From Brienomyrus brachyistius (lineage: Eukaryota; Chordata; Actinopteri; Osteoglossiformes; Mormyridae), in NCBI RefSeq assembly GCF_023856365.1, contig NC_064548.1, forward strand, positions 372,001 to 436,000: 64,000 bases of DNA. The letters are read 5' to 3'. The translations under genes and the position numbers were made by a program. Position 1 is the stretch's first letter, and every line of letters starts with the position of its first letter. Under the pieces are notes generated by a model. It was given only the letters and a program-made list of their open reading frames with translations, was not told the DNA's origin and searched no databases. Positions 35,686 to 49,314 of this stretch are shown one piece after another.

Positions 35686-38262
35686 CTATTTTTGTTCAGA
35701 TCAGCTGTTGTTAAGCCTGTCAAAGGCCTGTCAGAATGCTGCTTGATTTTGATTGGCTGATGGTGGCTAGGGTTTTATGATTAATGACTGCCCTGATAGA
35801 TACCTGACCTCAGGCTTCAGAGTAGTACATGTATGCCAAATTTCATTTGGATCGGTAAAGGCAGTCAGGAGATATTGGCAGTTTTTAGTTGTAGCGCCCC
35901 CTATTGACGAAATGCGGCCCGCCTTCAACAGTGTCCCCAGAATGGGGTACGGGGATAGGATTTAAAATTTGGTGAAGGTAGGCTAGGGTATGGCCAAGTT
36001 ATAACAGTCAGACCAATACTAGCTAAATTTAGGTAGTCTTTGGGCGTGGCTAGTGGCTGTATCATACACAAATGTCAGGGTTATTTGAATGACTATGGAT
36101 CAGCTCACAGACCTGATCAGTTTGATACCTCATTTGTCTGATTCCGTCAGACGGTGTAGGAATTACAAGCAAAAGTAGGTTTTGCAAATTATGCAAATTA
36201 GCAAAAAATCTAAGTAGGCGGAGCTTAATAGTCCAAATGGCAAGTTGGTAGGGCAAGGATGTCTCTATCAGTAGAAATATGAATTTCAATTATAGGACTA
36301 ACAGGACAGGAGATATCAATCAAAACACGTTAGGGGGCGTCACGGCGCCCCCATCTGGCCGACATGGTTGGGTCGGATTATCTGAGTAGCGGGGAGGAAT
36401 TGACATCATCCTACCAAGTTTCATAATTCTAGCACTTACAGTTTGGGCTGCCCATTCAGTTTTAGGGCAGAAAAATAATAATAATAATAATAATAAATAT
36501 AACTGCAAGCAGTGATAAGCGGTTCCAAAGCTAATGGAAAGAATAAGTGGGTAGAAATGGAGTACATGGAATAAAATGAAAAGTTCAATAATAATAGGAC
36601 ATGAAATAGAGACTGTAATTGCTGGCCAATGCATTTAAATAGTCAGAAAGTAGGAAACAGTACTACAATAGCATGAGATCTGACATGTTGATGTTACAGT
36701 AGAAACGTTTAGTTAGGATAAGAAAAAGGGTGGATGAGAAACAGGAGGAAAATGTAATTGCACCTGCTTAGGAGAAATATCACCAATGTAGATCTGTCTG
36801 GTGAAGTGCCTGAGCTTGACTGAATATATGGTTTGGGATGATGGCATATGAACAGTGGCTGTAGCGCCCCTGTTTGACTGATCGGCACCAAAGTTGGTGG
36901 GTCTCTGTGGGAGGCCGTGCTACATTAGTGGGTAAAATTTGGTGAGAATCGGATGAAGAATGCCTGAGATTTAGCTGTTTGATTGAAATAGGAATTGAAA
37001 TGGTTTGGCCAGCAGGTGGAGCCTGCGCTCCATGGATAAATTCTATTCAATATTTTTAGGCCTTCTCAGCCAAGTTTGCTCTTAGACACATATGAACAGT
37101 CGCCATAGCGCCCCCGTTTGACCGATCGACATCAAAGTTGGAGGGTCTGTCTGTGGGCCAGTGCTACATTAGTGGGTGAAATTTTGTGAGGATTGGATGA
37201 AGCAAGCCTGAGATTTAGCTGTTTGACCTAAGGTGGATCTTAGGAGTATACAGATAGTGGCCATAGCACCCCCGTTTGACCGATCGGCATCAAAGTTTGA
37301 GGGTATGTCTGTAGACCAGTGCTACATAAGTGGATCAAATTTCGTGAGGATTGGATGAAGCATGCCTGAGATTTAGCTGTTTGATTGAAATCGGCTTATA
37401 AATGATGCAGGTTGGGTGTGGCTGGTGGCCATATTATACAGAAAGGTCAGGTATTTTTTAATAATCATCCCTGACGGCAGTGTCTTGATTGACTTGACAC
37501 CAGAATCACTTACATGGGGTGTAGATTGTTAAAGTTATAGGAATATTTCATTTAATCCGTTTTTAAATATCACAAGGGAATGCAGATGACTGTTATTATG
37601 CAATACATATATCTTGATTTGGCATGACTCACAGAACTTGCAGTACAAAGGATTTTTACCAGTAATATGAGACTTGAACAGAAATGAGATAAATGTCACT
37701 TTCACTGGTTTTGCAGGTTTAGAGACACATATTGCATTGCTGTAGCGCCCCCGTTTGACCAATCGGCACCAAATTTGGAGGGCCCTTACCCACGAACGTC
37801 CTTGATGACGTATTCAAGTTTGGTCGTGATTGGCTGAGGCAGGCCTGAGATACAGCTGTCTGATTGAAGTGGGCGTGGCACCTGTATGGTCTGGATGTGG
37901 CTGGTCGCCGTACCTTATAGAAAGTTTAGGATTTTTTGAATAATTGTATACCAGGACTGTCTCCTGATTTGAATGATATCAGATTTACATAGGTTGGTTG
38001 AAAATCCAAGGAGGTTAACGAAATGTCATGTTTTTAGACTCCTATAAAATACGCAAAAGCGGAAAGAGATAGGATGAAGTTCTACATGGCTTTGAATTTG
38101 GCATGGGCCAGTGCATTAAATAAGTAACAAATCTCAATTTTATCATTAACAGTTCAATAGAAATAAGCAGAAATGCAAATCCTGTCGCTGTAGCGCCCCC
38201 ATGTGGACAATTGGTGTGGCCTTCGCAGGGATTGCTAGGGGTTAGGAGACAAATGTACAAGC
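35686..38262 (+). repeat. Unit 14, 2577 bp, Y/B type, one subrepeat
   Basis: Type Y first part. One hybrid subrepeat and no hairpin element, so it has the same length as unit 6. GGGGGCGTCACGG at 36333 weakens the CG hairpin by one C-to-T change at a CpG, shared with units 18 and 22. CACGAACGTCC near 37792 is private. Confidence 0.93.
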
Positions 38263-39050
38263 CTATTTTTGTTCAGATCAGCTGTTGTTAAGCCTGTCAA
38301 AGGCCTGTCAGAATGCTGCTTGATTTTGATTGGCTGATGGTGGCTAGGGTTTTATGATTAATGACTGCCCTGATAGATACCTGACCTCAGGCTTCAGAGT
38401 AGTACATGTATGCCAAATTTCATTTGGATCGGTAAAGGCAGTCAGGAGATATTGGCAGTTTTTAGTTGTAGCGCCCCCTATTGACGAAATGCGGCCCGCC
38501 TTCAACAGTGTCCCCAGAATGGGGTACGGGGATAGGATTTAAAATTTGGTGAAGGTAGGCTAGGGTATGGCCAAGTTATAACAGTCAGACCAATACTAGC
38601 TAAATTTAGGTAGTCTTTGGGCGTGGCTAGTGGCTGTATCATACACAAATGAGAGGGTTATTTGAATGATTATGGATCAGCTCACAGACCTGATCAGTTT
38701 GATACCTCATTTGTCTGATTCTGTCAGACGGTGTAGGAATTACAAGCAAAAGTAGGTTTTGCAAATTATGCAAATTAGCAAAAAATCTAAGTAGGCGGAG
38801 CTTAATAGTCCAAATGGCAAGTTGGTAGGGCAAGTATGTCTCTATCAGTAGAAATATGAATTTCAATTATAGGACTAACAGGACAGGAGATATCAATCAA
38901 AACACGTTAGGGGGCGCCACGGCGCCCCCATCTGGCCGACATGGTTGGGTCGGATTATCTGAGTAGCGGGGAGGAATTGACATCATCCTACCAAGTTTCA
39001 TAATTCTAGCACTTACAGTTTGGGCTGCCCATTCAGTTTTAGGGCAGAAA

Positions 39051-39089
<39 letters not shown>
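39051..39089 (+). repeat. AAT microsatellite, 13 repeats (unit 15)
   Basis: A long form of the AAT tract present at this position in every unit. Unit 1 has about three repeats (near 788-798), unit 20 has ten (52596-52625). Length differences here explain most of the 3-9 bp length differences between otherwise similar units. Confidence 0.9.
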
Positions 39090-39194
39090 CCTAAGAAAAA
39101 CAATAAGTTTCCAATGCACTTCGTGCTTTGGAACCTTAATAATAATCCTAAGAAAAACAATAAGTTTCCAATGCACTTCGTGCTTTGGAACCTT
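39090..39194 (+). mobile_element. Two 48-bp hairpin elements (unit 15)
   Basis: Copies at 39090-39137 and 39147-39194, both with the AAGTTTCCAATGCAC left arm, separated by three AAT repeats. The AAT tract in front of them (39051-39089) has 13 repeats. Confidence 0.6.
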
Positions 39195-41143
39195 AATAAT
39201 AATAAATATAACTGCAAGCAGTGATAAGCGGTTCCAAAGCTAATGGAAAGAATAAGTGGGTAGAAATGGAGTACATGGAATAAAATGAAAAGTTCAATAA
39301 TAATAGGACATAAAATAGAGACCGTAACTGCTGGGCAATGCATTTAAATAGTCAGAAAGTAGGAAATACTACTACGATAGCATGAGAAGCTAATGGACAG
39401 AATAAGTGGGTAGACATGGAGTACACAGCATAAAATGAAAAGTTCAATGGCATAAAATGAAAAGTTCAATAATAATAGGACATGAAATAGAGACTGTAAT
39501 TGCTGGCCAATGCATTTAAATAGTCAGAAAGTAGGAAACAGTACTACAATAGCATGAGATCTGACATGTTGATGTTACAGTAGAAACGTTTAGTTAGTAT
39601 AAGAATAAGGGTGGATGAGAAACAGGAGGAAAATGTAATTGCACCTGCTTAGGAGAAATATCACCAATGTAGATCTGTCTGGTGAAGTGCCTGAGCTTGA
39701 CTGAATATATGGTTTGGGATGATGGCATATGAACAGTGGCTGTAGCGCCCCTGTTTGACTGATCGGCACCAAAGTTGGTGGGTCTCTCTGGGAGGCCGTG
39801 CTACATTAGTGGGTAAAATTTGGTGAGAATCGGATGAAGAATGCCTGAGATTTAGCTGTTTGATTGAAATAGGAATTGAAATGGTTTGGCCAGCAGGTGG
39901 AGCCTGCGCTCCATGGATAAATTCTATTCAATATTTTTAGGCCTTCTCAGCCAAGTTTGCTCTTAGACACATATGAACAGTCGCCATAGCGCCCCCGTTT
40001 GACTGATCGACATCAAAGTTGGAGGGTCTGTCTGTGGGCCAGTGCTACATTAGTGGGTGAAATTTTGTGAGGATTGGATGAAGCAAGCCTGAGATTTAGC
40101 TGTTTGACCTAAGGTGGATCTTAGGAGTATACAGATAGTGGCCATAGCACCCCCGTTTGACCGATCGGCATCAAAGTTTGAGGGTATGTCTGTAGACCAG
40201 GGCTACATAAGTGGATCAAATTTCGTGAGGATTGGATGAAGCATGCCTGAGATTTAGCTGTTTGATTGAAATCGGCTTATAAATGATGCAGGTTGGGTGT
40301 GGCTGGTGGCCATATTATACAGAAAGGTCAGGTATTTTTTAATAATCATCCCTGACGGCAGTGTCTTGATTGACTTGACACCAGAATCACTTACATGGGG
40401 TGTAGATTGTTAAAGTTATAGGAATATTTCATTTAATCAGTTTTTAACTATCACAAGGGAATGCAGATGACTGTTATTATGCAGTACATATATCCTGATT
40501 TGGCATGACTCACAGAACTTGCAGTACAAAGGATTTTTACCAGTAATATGAGACTTGAACAGAAATGAGATAAATGTCACTTTCACTGGTTTTGCAGGTT
40601 TAGAGACACATATTGCATTGCTGTAGCGCCCCCGTTTGACCAATCGGCACCAAATTTGGAGGGCCCTTACCCACTACCGTCCTTGATGACATATTCAAGT
40701 TTGGTAGTGATTGGCTGAGGCAGGCCTGAGATACAGCTGTCTGATTGAAGTGGGCGTGGCACCTGTATGGTCTGGATGTGGCTGGTCGCCGTACCTTATA
40801 GAAAGTTTAGGATTTTTTGAATAATTGTGTACCAGGACTGTCTCCTGATTTGAATGTTACCAGATTTACATAGGTTGGTTGAAAATCCCAGGAGGTTAAC
40901 GAAATGTCATGTTTTTAGACTCCTATAAAATACGCAAAAGCGGAAAGAGATAGGATGAAGTTCTACATGTCTTTGAATTTGCCATGGGCCAGTGCATTAG
41001 ATAAGTAACAAATCTCAATTTTATCATTAACAGTTCAATAGAAATAAGCAGAAATGCAAATCCTGTCGCTGTAGCGCCCCCATGTGGACAATTGGTGTGG
41101 CCTTCGCAGGGATTGCTAGGGGTTAGGAGACAAATGTACAAGC

Positions 41144-43879
41144 CTATTTTTGTTCATATCAGCTGTTGTTAAGCCTGTCAAAGGCCTGTCAGAATGCTGC
41201 TTGATTTTGATTGGCTGATGGTGGCTAGGGTTTTATGACTAATGACTGCCCTGATAGATTCCTGACCTCAGGCTTCAGAGTAGTACATGTATGCCAAATT
41301 TCATTTGGATCGGTCAAGGAAGTCAGGAGATATTGGCAGTTTTTAGTTGTAGCGCCCCCTATTGACGAAATGCGGCCCGCCTTCAACAGTGTCCCCAGAA
41401 TGGGGTACGGAGATAGGATTTCAAATTTGGTGAAGGTAGGCTAAGGTATGGCCAAGTTATAACAGTCAGACCAATACTGGCTAAATTTACGTAGACTTTG
41501 GGCGTGGCTAGTGGCCGTATGATAGACCAATATCAGGGTTATTTGAATTATTATTCATCAGCTCAGAGACCTGATCGGTTTGATACCTCATTTGTCTGAT
41601 TCCGTCAGACGGTGTAGGAATTACAAGCAAAAGTAGGTTTTGCAAATTATGCAAATTAGCAAAAAATCTAAGTAGGCGGAGCTTCATAGTCCAAATGGCA
41701 AGTTGGTAGGGCAAGGATGTCTCTATCAGTAGAAATATGAATTTCAATTATAGGACTAACAGGACAGGAGATATCAATCAAAACGCGTTAGAGGGCGCCA
41801 CGGCGCCCCCATCTGGCCGACATGGTTGGTTCGGATTATCTGAGTAGCGGGGAGGAATTGACATCATCCTACCAAGTTTCATAATTCTAGCACTTACGGT
41901 TTAGGCTGTACATTCAGTTTTAGGGCAGAAAAATAATAATAAATATAACTGCAAGCAGTGATAAGCGGTTCCAAAGCTAATGGAAAGAATAAGTGGGTAG
42001 AAATGGAGTACATGGAATAAAATAAAAAGTTCAATAATAATAGGACATAAAATAGAGACCGTAACTGCTGGGCAATGCATTTAAATAGTCAGAAAGTAGG
42101 AAATACTACTACGATAGCATGAGAAACTAATGGACAGAATAAGTGGGTAGACATGGAGTACACAGCATAAAATGAAAAGTTCAATGGCATAAAATGAAAA
42201 GTTCAATAATAATAGGACATGAAATAGAGACTAATTGCTGGCCAATGCATTTAAATAGTCAGAAAGTAGGAAACAGTACTACAATAGCATGAGATCTGAC
42301 ATGTTGATGTTACAGTAGAAATATTTAGTTAGGATAAGAAAAAGGGTGGATGAGAAACAGGAGGAAAATGTAATTGCATCTGCTTAGGAGAAATATCACC
42401 AATGTAGATCTGTCTGGTGAAGTGCCTGAGCTTGACTGAATATATGGTTTGGGATGATGGCATATGAACAGTGGCTGTAGCGCCCCTGTTTGACTGATCG
42501 GCACCAAAGTTGGTGGGTCTCTCTGGGAGGCCGTGCTACATTAGTGGGTAAAATTTGGTGAGAATCGGATGAAGAATGCCTGAGATTTAGCTGTTTGATT
42601 GAAATAGGAATTGAAATGGTTTGGCCAGCAGGTGGAGCCTGCGCTCCATGGATAAATTCTATTAAATATTTTTAGGCCTTCTCAGCCAAGTTTGCTCTTA
42701 GACACATATTAACAGTCGCCGTAGCGCCCCCGTTTGACCGATACGGCATCAAAGTTGGAGGGTCTGTCTGTGGGCAAGTGGTACATTTGTGCATCAAATT
42801 TCGTGAGGATTGGATGAAGCATGCCTGAGATTTAGCTGTTTGACCTAAGGTGGATCTTAGGAGTATACAGATAGTGGCCATAGCACCCCCGTTTGACCGA
42901 TCGGCATCAAAGTTTGAGGGTATGTCTGTAGACCAGTGCTACATAAGTGGATCAAATTTCGTGAGGATTGGATGAAGCATGCCTGAGATTTAGCTGTTTG
43001 ATTGAAATCGGCTTATAAATGATGCAGGTTGGGTGTGGCTGGTGGCCATATTATACAGAAAGGTCAGGTATTTTTTAATAATCATCCCTGACGGCAGTGT
43101 CTTGATTGACTTGACACCAGAATCACTTACATGGGGTGTAGATTGTTAAAGTTATAGGAATATTTCATTTAATCCGTTTTTAAATATCACAAGGGAATGC
43201 AGATGACTGTTATTATGCAATACATATTTCTTGATTTGGCATGACTCACAGAACTTGCAGTACAAAGGATTTTTACCAGTAATATGAGACTTGAACAGAA
43301 ATGAGATAAATGTCACTTTCACTGGTTTTGCAGGTTTAGAGACACATATTGCATTGCTGTAGCGCCCCCGTTTGACCGATCGGCACCAAATTTGGAGGGC
43401 CCTTACCCACTACCGTCCTTGATGACATATTCAAGTTTGGTAGTGATTGGCTGAGGCAGGCCTGAGATACAGCTGTCTGATTGAAGTGGGCGTGGCACCT
43501 GTATGGTCTGGATGTGGCTGGTCGCCGTACCTTATAGAAAGTTTAGGATTTTTTGAATAATTGTGTACCAGGACTGTCTCCTGATTTGAATGTTACCAGA
43601 TTTACATAGGTTGGTTGAAAATCCCAGGAGGTTAACGAAATGTCATGTTTTTAGACTCCTATAAAATACGCAAAAGCGGAAAGAGATAGGATGAAGTTCT
43701 ACATGTCTTTGAATTTGCCATGGGCCAGTGCATTAGATAAGTAACAAATCTCAATTTTATCATTAACAGTTCAATAGAAATAAGCAGAAATGCAAATCCT
43801 GTCGCTGTAGCGCCCCCATGTGGACAATTGGTGTGGCCTTCGCAGGGATTGCTAGGGGTTAGGAGACAAATGTACAAGC
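41144..43879 (+). repeat. Unit 16, 2736 bp, F/B with aberrant core-4 module; twin of unit 17
   Basis: Type F first part with TTCATATCAG. The core-4 module is unusual: CATATTAACAG before it, GACCGATACGGC inside it, and a 3' half (GTGCATCAAATTTCGTGAGG) that looks like core 5 rather than core 4. The same module occurs in unit 17, 2,736 bp away. Confidence 0.93.
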
Positions 43880-46615
43880 CTATTTTTGTTCATATCAGCT
43901 GTTGTTAAGCCTGTCAAAGGCCTGTCAGAATGCTGCTTGATTTTGATTGGCTGATGGTGGCTAGGGTTTTATGACTAATGACTGCCCTGATAGATTCCTG
44001 ACCTCAGGCTTCAGAGTAGTACATGTATGCCAAATTTCATTTGGATCGGTCAAGGAAGTCAGGAGATATTGGCAGTTTTTAGTTGTAGCGCCCCCTATTG
44101 ACGAAATGCGGCCCGCCTTCAACAGTGTCCCCAGAATGGGGTACGGAGATAGGATTTCAAATTTGGTGAAGGTAGGCTAAGGTATGGCCAAGTTATAACA
44201 GTCAGACCAATACTGGCTAAATTTACGTAGACTTTGGGCGTGGCTAGTGGCCGTATGATAGACCAATATCAGGGTTATTTGAATTATTATTCATCAGCTC
44301 AGAGACCTGATCGGTTTGATACCTCATTTGTCTGATTCCGTCAGACGGTGTAGGAATTACAAGCAAAAGTAGGTTTTGCAAATTATGCAAATTAGCAAAA
44401 AATCTAAGTAGGCGGAGCTTCATAGTCCAAATGGCAAGTTGGTAGGGCAAGGATGTCTCTATCAGTAGAAATATGAATTTCAATTATAGGACTAACAGGA
44501 CAGGAGATATCAATCAAAACGCGTTAGAGGGCGCCACGGCGCCCCCATCTGGCCGACATGGTTGGTTCGGATTATCTGAGTAGCGGGGAGGAATTGACAT
44601 CATCCTACCAAGTTTCATAATTCTAGCACTTACGGTTTAGGCTGTACATTCAGTTTTAGGGCAGAAAAATAATAATAAATATAACTGCAAGCAGTGATAA
44701 GCGGTTCCAAAGCTAATGGAAAGAATAAGTGGGTAGAAATGGAGTACATGGAATAAAATAAAAAGTTCAATAATAATAGGACATAAAATAGAGACCGTAA
44801 CTGCTGGGCAATGCATTTAAATAGTCAGAAAGTAGGAAATACTACTACGATAGCATGAGAAACTAATGGACAGAATAAGTGGGTAGACATGGAGTACACA
44901 GCATAAAATGAAAAGTTCAATGGCATAAAATGAAAAGTTCAATAATAATAGGACATGAAATAGAGACTAATTGCTGGCCAATGCATTTAAATAGTCAGAA
45001 AGTAGGAAACAGTACTACAATAGCATGAGATCTGACATGTTGATGTTACAGTAGAAATATTTAGTTAGGATAAGAAAAAGGGTGGATGAGAAACAGGAGG
45101 AAAATGTAATTGCATCTGCTTAGGAGAAATATCACCAATGTAGATCTGTCTGGTGAAGTGCCTGAGCTTGACTGAATATATGGTTTGGGATGATGGCATA
45201 TGAACAGTGGCTGTAGCGCCCCTGTTTGACTGATCGGCACCAAAGTTGGTGGGTCTCTCTGGGAGGCCGTGCTACATTAGTGGGTAAAATTTGGTGAGAA
45301 TCGGATGAAGAATGCCTGAGATTTAGCTGTTTGATTGAAATAGGAATTGAAATGGTTTGGCCAGCAGGTGGAGCCTGCGCTCCATGGATAAATTCTATTA
45401 AATATTTTTAGGCCTTCTCAGCCAAGTTTGCTCTTAGACACATATTAACAGTCGCCGTAGCGCCCCCGTTTGACCGATACGGCATCAAAGTTGGAGGGTC
45501 TGTCTGTGGGCAAGTGGTACATTTGTGCATCAAATTTCGTGAGGATTGGATGAAGCATGCCTGAGATTTAGCTGTTTGACCTAAGGTGGATCTTAGGAGT
45601 ATACAGATAGTGGCCATAGCACCCCCGTTTGACCGATCGGCATCAAAGTTTGAGGGTATGTCTGTGGGCCAGTGCTACATAAGTGGATCAAATTTCGTGA
45701 GGATTGGATGAAGCATGCCTGAGATTTAGCTGTTTGATTGAAATCGGCTTATAAATGATGCAGGTTGGGTGTGGCTGGTGGCCATATTATACAGAAAGGT
45801 CAGGTATTTTTTAATAATCATCCCTGACGGCAGTGTCTTGATTGACTTGACACCAGAATCACTTACATGGGGTGTAGATTGTTAAAGTTATAGGAATATT
45901 TCATTTAATCCGTTTTTAAATATCACAAGGGAATGCAGATGACTGTTATTATGCAATACATATATCTTGATTTGGCATGACTCACAGAACTTGCAGTACA
46001 AAGGATTTTTACCAGTAATATGAGACTTGAACAGAAATGAGATAAATGTCACTTTCACTGGTTTTGCAGGTTTAGAGACACATATTGCATTGCTGTAGCG
46101 CCCCCGTTTGACCGATCGGCACCAAATTTGGAGGGCCCTTACCCACTACCGTCCTTGATGACATATTCAAGTTTGGTCGTGATTGGCTGAGGCAGGCCTG
46201 AGATACAGCTGTCTGATTGAAGTGGGCGTGGCACCTGTATGGTCTGGATGTGGCTGGTCGCCGTACCTTATAGAAAGTTTAGGATTTTTTGAATAATTGT
46301 ATACCAGGACTGTCTCCTGATTTGAATGATATCAGATTTACATAGGTTGGTTGAAAATCCAAGGAGGTTAACGAAATGTCATGTTTTTAGACTCCTATAA
46401 AATACGCAAAAGCGGAAAGAGATAGGATGAAGTTCTACATGGCTTTGAATTTGGCATGGGCCAGTGCATTAGATAAGTAACAAATCTCAATTTTATCATT
46501 AACAGTTCAATAGAAATAAGCAGAAATGCAAATCCTGTCGCTGTAGCGCCCCCATGTGGACAATTGGTGTGGCCTTCGCAGGGATTGCTAGTGGTTAGGA
46601 GACAAATGTACAAGC
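43880..46615 (+). repeat. Unit 17, 2736 bp, F/B with aberrant core-4 module; twin of unit 16
   Basis: Matches unit 16 up to about 45661, where TCTGTGGGCC replaces TCTGTAGACC in the core-5 module. From there the tail differs (ATATATCTTG rather than ATATTTCTTG, GGTCGTGATT near 46176, GATATCAG near 46328). Confidence 0.93.
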
Positions 46616-49314
46616 CTATTTTTGTTCAGATCAGCTGTTGTTAAGCCTGTCAAAGGCCTGTCAGAATGCTGCTTGATTTTGATTGGCTGATGGTGGCTAG
46701 GGTTTTATGATTAATGACTGCCCTGATAGATACCTGACCTCAGGCTTCAGAGTAGTACATGTATGCCAAATTTCATTTGGATCGGTAAAGGCAGTCAGGA
46801 GATATTGGCAGTTTTTAGTTGTAGCGCCCCCTATTGACGAAATGCGGCCCGCCTTCAACAGTGTCCCCAGAATGGGGTACGGGGATAGGATTTAAAATTT
46901 GGTGAAGGTAGGCTAGGGTATGGCCAAGTTATAACAGTCAGACCAATACTAGCTAAATTTAGGTAGTCTTTGGGCGTGGCTAGTGGCTGTATCATACACA
47001 AATGTCAGGGTTATTTGAATGATTATGGATCAGCTCACAGACCTGATCAGTTTGATACCTCATTTGTCTGATTCCGTCAGACGGTGTAGGAATTACAAGC
47101 AAAAGTAGGTTTTGCAAATTATGCAAATTAGCAAAAAATCTAAGTAGGCGGAGCTTAATAGTCCAAATGGCAAGTTGGTAGGGCAAGGATGTCTCTATCA
47201 GTAGAAATATGAATTTCAATTATAGGACTAACAGGACAGGAGATATCAATCAAAACACGTTAGGGGGCGTCACGGCGCCCCCATCTGGCCGACATGGTTG
47301 GGTCGGATTATCTGAGTAGCGGGGAGGAATTGACATCATCCTACCAAGTTTCATAATTCTAGCACTTACAGTTTGGGCTGCCCATTCAGTTTTAGGGCAG
47401 AAAAATAATAATAAATATAACTGCAAGCAGTGATAAATGGTTCCAAAGCTAATGGAAAGAATAGGTGGGTAGACATGGAGTACACAGCATAAAATGAAAA
47501 GTTCAATAATAATGGGACATGAAATAGAGACTGTAATTGCTGGCCAATGCATTTAAATAGTCAGAAAGTAGGAAATACTACTACAATAGCATGAGAAGCT
47601 AATGGACAGAATAGGCTGATCATTTAGACAGAAGAAAGGCTGAAAGTATTCAATGGCATTTTATAAATGGAGCAAGGGCTCCACCTGCTAGATAATTTAT
47701 TACAAAATTGCAATTGCTGCAGTTTACACAGCCTAAAGTATAATTGAAGGCTGATAAATTCGTAAAAGTCAGATGGCAGGACAGTAAAAGGAAATTGAAA
47801 ATATGGACTCAGATGAAGGAGTGGGTGATTAATCTTTGAATGTTTGATGGAAAATAAGGATATTTCAGCTGAATTAACTAAGGTGGGTATTAGACATATA
47901 TGAACAGTGGCTGTAGCGCCCCCGTTTGACTGATCGGCACCAAAGTTGGTTGGTCTCTCTGGGAGGCCGTGCTACATTAGTGGGTAAAATTTGGTGAGAA
48001 TCGGATGAAGCATGCCTGAGATTTAGCTGTTTGATTGAAATAGGAATTGAAATGGTTTGGCCAGCAGGTGGAGCCTGCGCTCCATGGATAAATTCTATTC
48101 AATATTTTTAGGCCTTCTCAGCCAAGTTTGCTCTTAGACACATATGAACAGTCGCCATAGCGCCCCCGTTTGACCGATCGACATCAAAGTTGGAGGGTCT
48201 GTCTGTGGGCCAGTGCTACATTAGTGGGTGAAATTTTGTGAGGATTGGATGAAGCAAGCCTGAGATTTAGCTGTTTGACCTAAGGTGGATCTTAGGAGTA
48301 TACAGATAGTGGCCATAGCACCCCCGTTTGACCGATCGGCATCAAGGTTTGAGGGTATGTCTGTAGACCAGTGCTACATAAGTGGATCAAATTTCGTGAG
48401 GATTGGATGAAGCACGCCTGAGATTTAGCTGTTTGATTGAAATGGGCTTATAAATGATGCAGGTTGGGTGTGGCTGGTGGCCATATTATACAGAAAGGTC
48501 AGGTATTTTTTAATAATCATCCCTGACGGCAGTGTCTTGATTGACTTGACACCAGAATCACTTACATGGGGTGTAGATTGTTAAAGTTATAGGAATATTT
48601 CATTTAATCCGTTTTTAAATATCACAAGGGAATGCAGATGACTGTTATTGTGCAATACATATATCTTGATTTGGCATGACTCACAGAACTTGCAGTACAA
48701 AGGATTTTTACCAGTAATATGAGACTTGAACAGAAATGAGATAAATGTCACTTTCACTGGTTTTGCAGGTTTAGAGACACATATTGCATTGCTGTAGCGC
48801 CCCCGTTTGACCAATCGGCACCAAATTTGGAGGGCCCTTACCCACTACCGTCCTTGATGACATATTCAAGTTTGGTAGTGATTGGCTGAGGCAGGCCTGA
48901 GATACAGCTGTCTGATTGAAGTGGGCGTGGCACCTGTATGGTCTGGATGTGGCTGGTCGCTGTACCTTATAGAAAGTTTAGGATTTTTTGAATAATTATA
49001 TACCAGGACTGTCTCCTGATTTGAATGATATCAGATTTACATAGGTTGGTTGAAAATCCAAGGAGGTTAACGAAATGTCATGTTTTTAGACTCCTATAAA
49101 ATACGCAAAAGCGGAAAGAGATAGGATGAAGTTCTACATGGCTTTGAATTTGGCATGGGCCAGTGCATTAGATAAGTAACAAATCTCAATTTTATCATTA
49201 ACAGTTCAATAGAAATAAGCAGAAATGCAAATCCTGTCGCTGTAGCGCCCCCATGTGGACAATTGGTGTGGCCTTCGCAGGGATTGCTAGTGGTTAGGAG
49301 ACAAATGTACAAGC
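46616..49314 (+). repeat. Unit 18, 2699 bp, Y/A type
   Basis: The only unit that clearly joins an intact Y first part with the A block. The join lies between the Y-type CCCATTCAG near 47391 and the A-type subrepeat near 47436. Same length as unit 1. Tail variant ATTATATACC near 48996 is shared with unit 9. Confidence 0.93.

Larger units (their letters stand above)
38263..41143 (+). repeat. Unit 15, 2881 bp, Y/B with two hairpin elements
   Basis: Type Y first part with GAGAGGG near 38650 and GATTCTGTC near 38716 as private changes. It has one of the longest AAT tracts (39051-39089, 13 repeats) followed by two 48-bp elements. The second half carries the same private variants as unit 3. Confidence 0.93.

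Noticed and set aside
38897..39343. Longest open frame in the window (148 codons, minus strand, unit 15)
   Set aside because: Its length comes from reading through AAT repeats (poly-leucine) and two copies of the 48-bp hairpin element. In other units the frame shrinks or closes.
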